A stretch of DNA of 32,440 bases from contig JALEPJ010000041.1 of the NCBI GenBank assembly GCA_022766385.1, positions 1 to 32,440 on the forward strand, in the 5' to 3' direction. Positions 1-9,974 of the stretch are shown here, piece after piece; the first letter of the stretch is position 1, and every line of letters begins with the position of its first letter. The translations under genes were made by a program, and so were the position numbers. The notes beneath the pieces were generated by a model, which saw only the letters and a list, made by a program, of their open reading frames with translations, had not been told where the DNA came from and made no database searches. Source of the stretch: Rikenellaceae bacterium. GTDB taxonomy: Bacteria > Bacteroidota > Bacteroidia > Bacteroidales > UBA932.

Positions 1-1
1 C

Positions 2-1168
2 TTCGTGTCGGCGTTGGGTAGCTTCTGCCCCGAGTTCCTGTTCTTCGAGCATGGCACCCCATCGCTCAGCTTGCTGTATATGTTCAATTTCTACCGTATC
101 ATAGGCGGCATAGGCGTGGGCTTGGCATCGGCAGTGTGCCCGATGTACATTGCCGAGGTGGCACCCGCCGACAAGCGCGGCGCCTTAGTGTCGTGGAACC
201 AGTTTGCTATTATCTTCGGCCAACTCGTTGTGTATGTGGTGAATACGCTCATCCTTGGCGACCATCTGCAGCCTACCGTGCAGCAGATAGCCGAGCAGAT
301 ATATCCCACCGAGGCACAGTGGACGGTTGAGACGGGCTGGCGATATATGTTTGGCAGCGAGGCATTTGTGGCCGGGGCATTCATCGTCTTGGTGTGCTTC
401 GTGCCTATGTCGCCCCGTTTCCTTGCCCTCAAGGGGCGCGACGACGAGGCGCTCTATGTGCTGGCTCGCATCAACGGAGCGGCGAAGGCTCGCGAGATAC
501 TATCGGAAATCAAGGCCACCACGAGTGTGAAAAACGAGCGGCTCTTCTCCTTCGGCATCATGGTGGTGTTTGTCGGCATCTTGCTGTCGGTGTTCCAGCA
601 GGCCATCGGTATCAACGCCGTGCTCTACTATGCGCCGCGCATCTTCGAGTCGATGGGCATGGGCGACCCCATGGTGCAGACCGTCATCATGGGCGTCATC
701 AACATCGCCTTCACCGTGTTGGCAATCTTCACCGTGGAGCGTTGGGGGCGCAAACCGTTGCTCATCACCGGGTCGATAGGTATGGCAGTGGGCGCCTTCG
801 GTGTGGCGTTGCCCAACATCGTGGCGTTGCCGCCAATAGTGTCGGTAGCTGCCATCATGATATATTCGGCATGCTTCATGTTCTCGTGGGGCCCGATATG
901 CTGGGTGCTCATCTCCGAGATATTCCCCAACACCATACGCAGCGTGGCCATCGCCATCGCCGTGGCCTTCCAGTGGATATTCAACTTCATAGTCTCATCC
1001 ACCTTCGTTCCTATGTACAATTACAGCCACTTCCTCGCATATGCGATTTACGGTACAATCTGCATTGTCGCCGCAGTATTCGTATGGAGTCTTGTTCCTG
1101 AGACGAAGGGCAAGACACTGGAGGATATGACTGCTCTCTGGAAGAATAGAACGAAGCCTCGCAAATAG
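2..1168 (+). CDS. xylE: XylE-type sugar:H+ symporter (MFS), 5' end cut by window edge
   Basis: This is a major facilitator sugar porter that imports a sugar, probably xylose or another pentose or hexose, with protons across the inner membrane. The reading frame is open to the left edge, so the GTG at position 5 is an internal valine and the first one or two helices are missing; about 388 residues of an expected 460-490 are present. Family marks visible in order are the GIGVGLASAV helix followed by YIAEVAP and KRGAL, the loop QQAIGINAVLYYAP, the cytoplasmic ERWGRKPLL motif, and the C-terminal PETKGKTLE motif. Codon use is oddly GC-rich up to about position 1010 and then changes to the style of the neighbouring genes. 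It converges on trigger factor, with a hairpin between them. The family is certain from motifs; the exact sugar is inferred. Confidence 0.85.
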   Translation, partial: FVSALGSFCPEFLFFEHGTPSLSLLYMFNFYRIIGGIGVGLASAVCPMYIAEVAPADKRGALVSWNQFAIIFGQLVVYVVNTLILGDHLQPTVQQIAEQIYPTEAQWTVETGWRYMFGSEAFVAGAFIVLVCFVPMSPRFLALKGRDDEALYVLARINGAAKAREILSEIKATTSVKNERLFSFGIMVVFVGILLSVFQQAIGINAVLYYAPRIFESMGMGDPMVQTVIMGVINIAFTVLAIFTVERWGRKPLLITGSIGMAVGAFGVALPNIVALPPIVSVAAIMIYSACFMFSWGPICWVLISEIFPNTIRSVAIAIAVAFQWIFNFIVSSTFVPMYNYSHFLAYAIYGTICIVAAVFVWSLVPETKGKTLEDMTALWKNRTKPRK

Positions 1169-1184
1169 TTGGCTTTTGAAGCAT

Positions 1185-1230
1185 AAAAAAAGCGAATGTC
1201 TTATGCAGCTTTGCACTTAGACATTCGCTT
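1185..1230 (-). terminator. Intrinsic terminator downstream of tig, possibly bidirectional
   Basis: A perfect 12-base inverted repeat pairs 1190-1201 (AAGCGAATGTCT) with 1219-1230 across a 17-base loop. Read on the minus strand the stem runs into seven T residues (complement of 1185-1191), about 34 bases after the trigger factor stop. It sits in the convergent gap after xylE. The T-tract on the plus strand (GATTATTTATC) is poor, so termination of xylE here is less certain. Confidence 0.8.
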
Positions 1231-1263
1231 GATTATTTATCGGTAGTGGACTGCCTCTATCTT

Positions 1264-2580
1264 TTACTGCAGTTCTCTAAACTTTTCAACAGAGATGGAT
1301 TTCTTGTCAAGAGTGATAACATCCTTGACTGCATTTATCACCTTCTGCTCAGCCACCTGCTCGTAAAGTCTCTGAACCTGCTGCTGGTCATCGAGCATCT
1401 TCTGTGCAGATTCGTGGATGAACTGCTCAGGAACGTTTGACATTCCGTACATAGCATACTGGTATGCTACATAGCTGTGAGCTGCCTCTACAAGATCCTT
1501 CTCTTCAACCTTGAGTTCAAACTTCTTCATAAGGTACTCGTTGATCATCTGCCAACGATAGTCAGCAAGGAAGGCATCGAACTCCTTCTCAATATCCTCC
1601 ATAGTAAACTTGCCCTTATTGATAGCATAGAGCCATCTCTTAAGGAAAGACTCAGGAAGTTTGACTGCAGCCTTCTCAGTGAAGTAGGCCTTGATATCCT
1701 TGCCGAGACGGAAATCGGTCTCCTGTTTGTAATTCTCTGCAAGACGCTCAGCCACCTTCTCGTCAAACTCTTTCTCGTCCTTAACATTGCCCTCACCGAA
1801 GATTTTGTCGAAGGTCTCCTGATTTGCCTCAGCGGCTACGAAACTCTTGACATTGACAACAGTAGCATTGAATACAGGATTGATTGAAGCAAGCTCCTCC
1901 TTCTTTACCTTGAGCAGAGTTGCGCGGTCGCCCTCACGGTCGAGAAGTTCATTGACATTGATTTCGAGCTTGTCACCTGCCTTGACACCGAGCAGCGCAG
2001 GCTTCATTGCCTCGTTTACATCACGCATTGAGATGTAGGCATTGTCAACACGCTTTTCCTCGTTCTCAAGATCCACATAGATATATGACTCAGCGCTAGG
2101 AGACTCAACTTCCTGAAGCTCACCATACTGCATAAGCATAGCCTTTTTCATCTCATCCTTTGCGGCTGCAGTTGACTTGATGGTATAGTTAACCACCTTA
2201 TCATCAGCTGATACGGTAAAATCAATTTCAGGAGCGGTAGCGAGATCGAACTTGAATACAAAATCATTGCCGTCCTTCCAATCGATTTCAGGCTGATTCT
2301 CACTGGCAATAGGCTCGCCTATGAGGTTCAGATTGTTATCCTTGATGTATGAGCTGAGCTGCTCTGAAATAAGGTCATTGACAGCATCGCCGAGTGCCTG
2401 CTCACCATATACCCTTTCAATGAGGGACATAGGGACATTGCCTTTTCTGAAACCCTTGAACTCAGCGCGTTTTCTGTAGTCATTGAGCTTCTTCTTCTTT
2501 ACTGGAGCGTAATCTTCGTTTGAAATGTTGAGAGTGAGCTCGAAAGAAAGCTCATCAATCTGTGTCTTTTCGATATTCAT
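1264..2580 (-). CDS. tig: Trigger factor, ribosome-associated chaperone
   Basis: Trigger factor binds at the ribosomal tunnel exit and shields nascent chains. The protein is 438 residues, normal for the family. The N-terminal ribosome-binding domain carries the signature GFRKGNVP near residues 43-50. A central FKBP-like segment follows and then a long helical C-terminal domain rich in charged residues with KLPESFLKRW. As in many Bacteroidota versions the central PPIase region looks degenerate, so prolyl isomerase activity cannot be assumed. The ATG at 2580 is the only good start. A likely promoter lies about 40 bases upstream and a strong terminator follows the stop, so it can be transcribed alone although it is downstream of pgpH. 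Confidence 0.95.
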   Translation of the reverse strand: MNIEKTQIDELSFELTLNISNEDYAPVKKKKLNDYRKRAEFKGFRKGNVPMSLIERVYGEQALGDAVNDLISEQLSSYIKDNNLNLIGEPIASENQPEIDWKDGNDFVFKFDLATAPEIDFTVSADDKVVNYTIKSTAAAKDEMKKAMLMQYGELQEVESPSAESYIYVDLENEEKRVDNAYISMRDVNEAMKPALLGVKAGDKLEINVNELLDREGDRATLLKVKKEELASINPVFNATVVNVKSFVAAEANQETFDKIFGEGNVKDEKEFDEKVAERLAENYKQETDFRLGKDIKAYFTEKAAVKLPESFLKRWLYAINKGKFTMEDIEKEFDAFLADYRWQMINEYLMKKFELKVEEKDLVEAAHSYVAYQYAMYGMSNVPEQFIHESAQKMLDDQQQVQRLYEQVAEQKVINAVKDVITLDKKSISVEKFRELQ

Positions 2581-2619
2581 TTGTGTATCTTTAATTTATT
2601 ATCATCTGAAAACGGGGCG

Positions 2620-2650
2620 CAAAGTTAACCATTATTTATCAAATTATCAA
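2620..2650 (-). promoter_or_regulatory. Candidate Bacteroidota promoter for tig
   Basis: On the minus strand a TAACTTTG box (complement of 2620-2627) matches the -7 consensus TAnnTTTG. A TTG (complement of 2648-2650) lies 20 bases upstream, as expected for the -33 element. The box ends about 40 bases before the tig ATG. Confidence 0.6.
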
Positions 2651-2654
2651 CCAT

Positions 2655-4703
2655 CTAGCGCTTCTTACGGTTCGGATAAGCCACCCTTTCGTGGTACAGT
2701 TGTGATAAATATGATTTCAATGATTCCTTGACGGTATTGATTTCCTTTATGGAGATATCAACCTCATCAAACTGGCCCTCAGCCATCTTGGCTGCAACAA
2801 TCTTCTCGACCAATTGAGACCTTGCTTCAGGATCCGATGAACTGAGAGTCCTTGATGCCGCTTCAATGGTATCGCAAAGCATCACAATAATCTGCTCCTT
2901 GGTCGAAGGCTTGCTTCCCGGATAGAAGAAATCAGCGACATCATTGGGATCCCCGCCCTCATTGAGATATTTGTTATAGAAATAAGCGGTACAGGTGGTA
3001 CCGTGATGCGTCTTTATGAAATCCTTAATTATCTGAGGGAGGCCGTTCTTCTCAGCCAGTTCAAGACCGTCGTGGACGTGGGCAATGATTTCCTTCGCGC
3101 TCTGTCTGTATGAGAGATGCTCGTGATACTTCTCGCCGGAATTGCCGGAGGCAGCCTCGTTTTCAATGAAACAGAGTGGATTGACCATCTTGCCAATATC
3201 GTGATATAGCGCTCCCGCACGGACAAGCAGCACATTTGCCCCAATAGATCGGGCAATAAAGTCCGCCATCGACATTACCTGAAGAGAATGCTGGAATGTG
3301 CCCGGAGCCTTGGCTTCAAGTTCGCGTATCAAAGAGTTGGAAGTGTCACCCAGCTCCATCAGTCTTGAATTCGAAACCAGATTGAACATCCTCTCGAAGA
3401 GATAGATGAGAGGATAGCCGAGAACTGTGAGCAATGAACCAAGGAAGAGATAGAACACGGTCTGAGTGATATTTCCACTGATGGAATCTATCATTCTGAA
3501 TGTAAAATAAGTAACGAGCAACACTCCGAAAGTAATGAATGCCGTGATGAACTGCATCCATCCCCTGTTGAAATACTGGAAAGCATAGATACTGACAAAA
3601 CCGGCAAGGAGGTACATTACAAAAAGTGCGACACCGGAATGCGAGAAAATCAGCAAAGGGAGCAGCGAAACGAAATAAGTCACCACTATCACCCTGTTTC
3701 TGAAAAAGGCCTGCAGCCATAGTGCCGTCAATGTAAAAGGAACAAGGAAAAGGTATTGAGAACCTGCCTTGTTGACAGCCAGGGTCATAACGCTCTGAAT
3801 CAGAACGAGCATCATCAGATACAGAAGTTTTCTAGTATCCTGAAAAATGGAACGGTTGGTAAACCAGATAGAAAAGAAAAAGATTTGACAGAGCAGGACA
3901 GCCAGTAGAATATTGCCCAGCCACATCCAAATCTTAGGGCCTCCATAGCCCAGATTTGCTTCATATTCAAGCTTATACGAATCAAGCATCTGGGCAATTT
4001 CAGCAGTCACGATTTCCCCTTCCGACACAATGAGCTGACCTGCATTGACAAGACCCATTGTCGGCGAGATTTCATTGCCGGACGCAGTATGAACAAGGTC
4101 AGTAGTCTGTTTGTCATAAACAAGGTTCGGAGCAATCAGGTCGTACACCGAATTCGCCTTAAGAATGGAATCACATTTATAGCCCGGATACTTTCCGCTC
4201 AATTCGGCAAGAAGCTTAGCCTTGGCATCTGACAGTTTGTACACTTCTGTCGCAGGAAGCTTCGAAGCGTGTTTGTTTTTCTGAATGTATATGACTTTAG
4301 ACTCAATATCTCCGGAGTTCCTGTCAAGCTTGACGCCTTCATCGGGAACTACGCCCTGGGAATAAATCTCTCTGATGATGGAGACTATACCAGACTTGAG
4401 AGACGCGTATTTGCCCAAAGACAGTCCCTCTGCTGCCTTGAGATTCTTATTGACCGTTTCTTCCGAGTATTTGTAATATGGTACAATGGAAGATACTGAT
4501 TTGGATCTTTCCTCTTGAAGCTGTTCCTCAGTCTTCAGGATAGGGAAATCGAACTTGGCAAAAAGAGTCTCATATTTCCAAGCGGAACCCTTTCTGTATT
4601 CATAGCCGAGCTTAGGCGCACGGGGAAAAATAAGCGCAAGCAATACAGCCAAAACCACAAAGGATAGAATAACCTTGGAACTGACATCAATCTTGAATCT
4701 CAT
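2655..4703 (-). CDS. pgpH: PgpH/YqfF-type 7TM-HD phosphodiesterase, probable c-di-AMP hydrolase
   Basis: This is a 682-residue membrane protein with the PgpH architecture: an N-terminal transmembrane helix (about residues 10-27), an extracytoplasmic 7TMR-HDED-like domain (about 40-250), a block of hydrophobic helices (about 255-450), and a cytoplasmic HD domain. The HD metal ligands are visible: FQHSLQV near residue 470, LYHDIGKM near 500, then KYHEHLSY, THHGT and the downstream LCDTIEAASR. PgpH proteins hydrolyse the second messenger c-di-AMP to pApA. Substrate here is by homology only. The gene follows an SPT-like gene after a terminator-like hairpin, with no recognisable -7 box in the 69 bases before its start. 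It precedes tig by 74 bases. The C-terminus is basic (PNRKKR). Confidence 0.9.
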   Translation of the reverse strand: MRFKIDVSSKVILSFVVLAVLLALIFPRAPKLGYEYRKGSAWKYETLFAKFDFPILKTEEQLQEERSKSVSSIVPYYKYSEETVNKNLKAAEGLSLGKYASLKSGIVSIIREIYSQGVVPDEGVKLDRNSGDIESKVIYIQKNKHASKLPATEVYKLSDAKAKLLAELSGKYPGYKCDSILKANSVYDLIAPNLVYDKQTTDLVHTASGNEISPTMGLVNAGQLIVSEGEIVTAEIAQMLDSYKLEYEANLGYGGPKIWMWLGNILLAVLLCQIFFFSIWFTNRSIFQDTRKLLYLMMLVLIQSVMTLAVNKAGSQYLFLVPFTLTALWLQAFFRNRVIVVTYFVSLLPLLIFSHSGVALFVMYLLAGFVSIYAFQYFNRGWMQFITAFITFGVLLVTYFTFRMIDSISGNITQTVFYLFLGSLLTVLGYPLIYLFERMFNLVSNSRLMELGDTSNSLIRELEAKAPGTFQHSLQVMSMADFIARSIGANVLLVRAGALYHDIGKMVNPLCFIENEAASGNSGEKYHEHLSYRQSAKEIIAHVHDGLELAEKNGLPQIIKDFIKTHHGTTCTAYFYNKYLNEGGDPNDVADFFYPGSKPSTKEQIIVMLCDTIEAASRTLSSSDPEARSQLVEKIVAAKMAEGQFDEVDISIKEINTVKESLKSYLSQLYHERVAYPNRKKR

Positions 4704-4771
4704 AATGGTCGGCTTTTAGATGAGTCCTGATAATTTCGCAGAAGCCAACCCGATACCCGAGCTGGCCTCTG

Positions 4772-4821
4772 TAATAAATAAAACACTGTCCTTGAGAAAA
4801 GACATCTTCACAGGAAAGTGT
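4772..4821 (-). terminator. Probable intrinsic terminator after the oxoamine synthase gene
   Basis: The arms 4783-4792 (ACACTGTCCT) and 4812-4821 (AGGAAAGTGT) pair over ten positions with one mismatch. On the minus strand the stem is followed by TTTATTTATT. It begins 11 bases after the stop of the gene at 4832-6094. This is weaker than the window's other terminators because of the mismatch, the interrupted U-tract and a 19-base loop. Confidence 0.55.
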
Positions 4822-4831
4822 ATTTGAATTC

Positions 4832-6094
4832 TTATTCCACTGTCATCGCAGCCACATCTTCTCCGTCATAAACGCCGGCATCAAGTTTGGCTTTGATTTC
4901 CTTGAATGCTTTGAGAGTGTACTCCACATCCTCCATAGTGTGGGATGCTGTACATACGATTCTGAAAATAACCATACCCTTAGGAATTACAGGGTAGACT
5001 ACCATCGAACAGAAGATACCGTAATTCTCACGGAGATCCTTGGCCATCTTGGTAGCCTGGGCTACGCCTCCCTTGATATGTACAGGAGTAACGCAAGCCT
5101 GAGCTTCACCGATATCGAAGCCCTCCTTCACGAAACCGTCCTGAATGGCGTGGGTAATCTGCCAGCACTTCTTGCGGAGCTCATCACCCTCAGGTGACAT
5201 AATAATCTCGAGACGCTTGATATTGCCAATCACGAGAGGCATAGGAAGAGACTTCGCATACATCTGCGAACGCATATTGGCGCGAAGGTAGTTGATAATC
5301 TTGTGAGGTCCGGCAACAAAACCGCCGATAGAAGCCATTGACTTCGCGAATGCGCCGATGTAAAGGTCAATGTCATCCATACAATGGAGTTCCTCCGATG
5401 TACCGCGTCCATGTTCTCCGAGGAGACCGAAGCCGTGAGCATCGTCAATGAGGATGCGGAAGTTGTACTTCTTCTTGAGCGCAGCAATCTGGTCGAGAAT
5501 GCCGAGAGCTCCGGTCATACCGTAAACTCCCTCGGTGATAAGGAGCACACCGCCGCCGTTGGCATCAGCCTCGGCGCAAGCTCTGGCAAGGACTTTCTCG
5601 CAGTCTACGATATTGTTGTGACGATACTTGTATTTGCTTCCTATGTGGAGACGGATACCGTCAAGGAGGCAAGCATGGCATTCAGCATCGTAAACGATGA
5701 CATCGTGACGGGCAGTGAGAGCATCAATGGTCGAAACAATGCCCTGATAACCAAAGTTGTAAAGGAAGGCATCCTCTTTCTTTTCGAACTCAGCAAACAT
5801 CCTCTCGAGTTTTTCGTGATATCTGGTATGACCAGACATCATACGCGCTCCCATTGGGTAAGCGAGGCCCCATTGTGCCGCAGCCTCTGCATCAGCCTTG
5901 CGCACCTCAGGGTGATTGGCAAGACCGAGATAGTTGTTGAGGCTCCAGTTAAGAACCGGTTTGCCGTTAAAGGTCATATGAGGACCCAATTCGCCCTCAA
6001 GACGAGGGTACATATAGTATCCGAAGGCCTGATCAAAATACTGTCCGATAGGACCGCCTGAGTCCCTTTCGATTCTGTCAAAAATATCCAACAT
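4832..6094 (-). CDS. Alpha-oxoamine synthase (PLP): sphingolipid or sulfonolipid first-step enzyme, or KBL-like
   Basis: This 420-residue PLP enzyme belongs to the alpha-oxoamine synthase family, which condenses an amino acid with an acyl thioester and loses CO2. Members include serine palmitoyltransferase, 2-amino-3-ketobutyrate CoA ligase, BioF and cysteate acyltransferase. Visible marks are NNYLGLANHPEV (52-64), GHTRYHEKLE (88-97), the His that stacks on PLP in DAECHACLLDG (136-146), the IDDAHGFG motif (216-223), and the PLP lysine K251 in FAKSMASIGG. The sequence resembles the long form common in Bacteroidota rather than the short BioF. It lacks a biotin neighbour, which argues against BioF. 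It lies 31 bases after gyrB without a visible promoter, so it is probably cotranscribed. Substrate cannot be decided from sequence alone; a lipid role is my preferred inference. Confidence 0.85.
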   Translation of the reverse strand: MLDIFDRIERDSGGPIGQYFDQAFGYYMYPRLEGELGPHMTFNGKPVLNWSLNNYLGLANHPEVRKADAEAAAQWGLAYPMGARMMSGHTRYHEKLERMFAEFEKKEDAFLYNFGYQGIVSTIDALTARHDVIVYDAECHACLLDGIRLHIGSKYKYRHNNIVDCEKVLARACAEADANGGGVLLITEGVYGMTGALGILDQIAALKKKYNFRILIDDAHGFGLLGEHGRGTSEELHCMDDIDLYIGAFAKSMASIGGFVAGPHKIINYLRANMRSQMYAKSLPMPLVIGNIKRLEIIMSPEGDELRKKCWQITHAIQDGFVKEGFDIGEAQACVTPVHIKGGVAQATKMAKDLRENYGIFCSMVVYPVIPKGMVIFRIVCTASHTMEDVEYTLKAFKEIKAKLDAGVYDGEDVAAMTVE

Positions 6095-6125
6095 TGTGTA
6101 TGTTTTTTGGTTTTGGTTTTACAGA

Positions 6126-8156
<2,031 letters not shown>

Positions 8157-8169
8157 TTACTAAATCAAA

Positions 8170-8177
8170 CAAAATTA
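8170..8177 (-). promoter_or_regulatory. Candidate -7 element for gyrB
   Basis: The minus-strand TAATTTTG matches TAnnTTTG and lies in the 60-base gap between the outer-membrane barrel gene and gyrB, 43 bases before the gyrB ATG. A TTTG (complement of 8200-8203) stands 22 bases upstream, inside the end of the barrel gene, and could be the -33 element. It would let gyrB be expressed independently of the upstream pair. Confidence 0.5.
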
Positions 8178-8186
8178 CGAAAAAAA

Positions 8187-9968
8187 TTACAAATTCAGGC
8201 AAATTCCAAGCGTAAAATACGGCTTGGTTTCGGCCACCATCAAGTTCCTGCGGACATCGCTGTTCAGCAGGTTGCCTCCTTTCACCCAAAGCGAGAAAAG
8301 TTTCTTGAACCTGTACTCAGCAGACAGACCGAGATCTGCCCAGGCAGGAATGAAGCATTCATAGTCCAAGCTCTTTTCGGCCCCTTCCGGGAGACCGTCA
8401 AGCATACGGTGCGTGGCAGTTCTTCCGCTCGCCCAATCCAGAGACAGCCCGGCAAAAACCCTTCTGTTCCAATTGTATTTCATATCAAAGGAACCTGAAA
8501 CAAGCGGCAAGCCAGCTGCATTACTGTATTCATTGAAGAAAGCCTTGCGCAAATTTGCGTCCAGCTTCAAATCAAATCTTTCCGAGCCCCAGGCAGCATT
8601 GATGTCAGCATATGCCAAGTTATAGTCAGTCATTTCGTAACAATGCATGAACTTTCCCTCCGAAACGAGCTGCACTCCCTCCATAGGAGCGTTCTTTAGC
8701 TTGGCATATCCTCCATCGAGCTTGAACTGCAGTCTGTGGCCGATACGGCCGCTGAAACCCAAAGAAGCATCGTAGGAGGTCATTGTAACGTCAGCAAGTC
8801 CATCAAGGAACATTCCGCTGCCATAATTGTCAAACCAATGGTCGGCATTGAGGTAAGATGAATAGGAATTGAACCTCTGACCACCTCTGATATCTGCAAA
8901 TAGCACAAGGGCATCTTCAATCATCTCAAGAGAGAGATGGGCATATGGATAGAATAAGCGGGGTTTGAAAGCCTCCTTCCCCTCCGGGACAACACGCTCG
9001 TAATCTGCTGATTGGATGACCTTGGAAAGGGTAGCACCTCCTGTTACTTCGAATCTGTCGGTTTTGAACGTATAGGAAGGGGTGAAGTTCATTGATATTG
9101 CTCCAATGCCGAATGAACGTGATGAAGACCCACTCTGCTCAATGTATTTCATACCACTGACGTCGGCGGACATACCCAACTTCTGCCTTCCGCCCAAAGC
9201 GAAGCCTGCCTTTGCTGATGCAGCCAGGGATAACTCAGAAGCCTTGTCATCCCAGGACATATGATCAAGAAGGCTCGAACCCGAAACTGACAGATCATAA
9301 TCGAAAGGAGACTCAGGAGCATTTGACTTCAGTCCCAGAACCGCGTCTGCCGAAAATGCACTGTGGCCACGCATAAGATAATGGAAAAGCCCTTCGCCTG
9401 CACTTGCCAGATAAGAGGCACGTGCGTCAAGGCTTAATACGGAAGACTTGGCATCATATCTCAGACTAGTGCCAAGGATATTTGTAAGGTCGTAACCAGT
9501 GTAGCTTCCATCCTTCTTGAAGCTGTAATTCCCACCATAGGAACTCCCCCAGGAGATGCCCGAATACGGTCCCCAATATCCGCCATATTCATCATATACT
9601 GCGAGCTTGAGCCTTTTCTTCAGCACGGGATTCCAATAAAGCCTGGCCTCCGGATGTATGGTATAGCCGACACCCGCACTCAGAAAGAGACGCTTGCCGT
9701 CATATGCACTTGCCTCAGGCTTAATATCTATGATGTAGGGATTGAATTCATATGCGCCTTTGTAAGGATTGTCAAATACTGAATAGTTGAAATCCCAGTC
9801 GAAACGGAGCAATGAATCAGGCACAGCCATCTGAAGACTATGCTTTGAAATATCCATAAGCCTATTGTCATAAGCATTCGTAACCTGAACCGTAGGATTG
9901 AGGTTCTGTGCATGTGACAAAAGCGAAAATGCCAGAGCCGAAGCTATTGCGATATATCTTTTACTCAT
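8187..9968 (-). CDS. Outer-membrane beta-barrel protein, TonB-receptor-barrel-like, function unknown
   Basis: The 593-residue product has a signal peptide (about residues 1-20, ending SHAQ) and no internal transmembrane helix. The remainder is a run of alternating, aromatic-rich strands separated by turns, as in the barrel part of TonB-dependent receptors (for example SLWVKGGNLLNSDVRRNL near the C-terminus, a stretch typical of such barrels). There is no plug domain or TonB box, so it is not a complete TonB receptor. It starts 6 bases after the stop of the upstream TPR gene, so the two are one operon. I cannot assign a substrate. Alternatives are a porin-like channel or a structural surface barrel. 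The barrel call is confident; the function is unknown. Confidence 0.75.
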   Translation of the reverse strand: MSKRYIAIASALAFSLLSHAQNLNPTVQVTNAYDNRLMDISKHSLQMAVPDSLLRFDWDFNYSVFDNPYKGAYEFNPYIIDIKPEASAYDGKRLFLSAGVGYTIHPEARLYWNPVLKKRLKLAVYDEYGGYWGPYSGISWGSSYGGNYSFKKDGSYTGYDLTNILGTSLRYDAKSSVLSLDARASYLASAGEGLFHYLMRGHSAFSADAVLGLKSNAPESPFDYDLSVSGSSLLDHMSWDDKASELSLAASAKAGFALGGRQKLGMSADVSGMKYIEQSGSSSRSFGIGAISMNFTPSYTFKTDRFEVTGGATLSKVIQSADYERVVPEGKEAFKPRLFYPYAHLSLEMIEDALVLFADIRGGQRFNSYSSYLNADHWFDNYGSGMFLDGLADVTMTSYDASLGFSGRIGHRLQFKLDGGYAKLKNAPMEGVQLVSEGKFMHCYEMTDYNLAYADINAAWGSERFDLKLDANLRKAFFNEYSNAAGLPLVSGSFDMKYNWNRRVFAGLSLDWASGRTATHRMLDGLPEGAEKSLDYECFIPAWADLGLSAEYRFKKLFSLWVKGGNLLNSDVRRNLMVAETKPYFTLGICLNL

Positions 9969-9974
9969 AAGCGC

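Noticed and set aside
394..1101. A 235-codon open frame inside xylE on the same strand
   Set aside because: It is an out-of-frame shadow caused by high GC at third positions in xylE; its product is rich in His and Arg with no domain.
4739..4771. A 9-base imperfect stem (4739-4747 with 4763-4771) upstream of pgpH
   Set aside because: It has one mismatch, a 15-base loop and no T-tract; too weak to call a terminator or attenuator.
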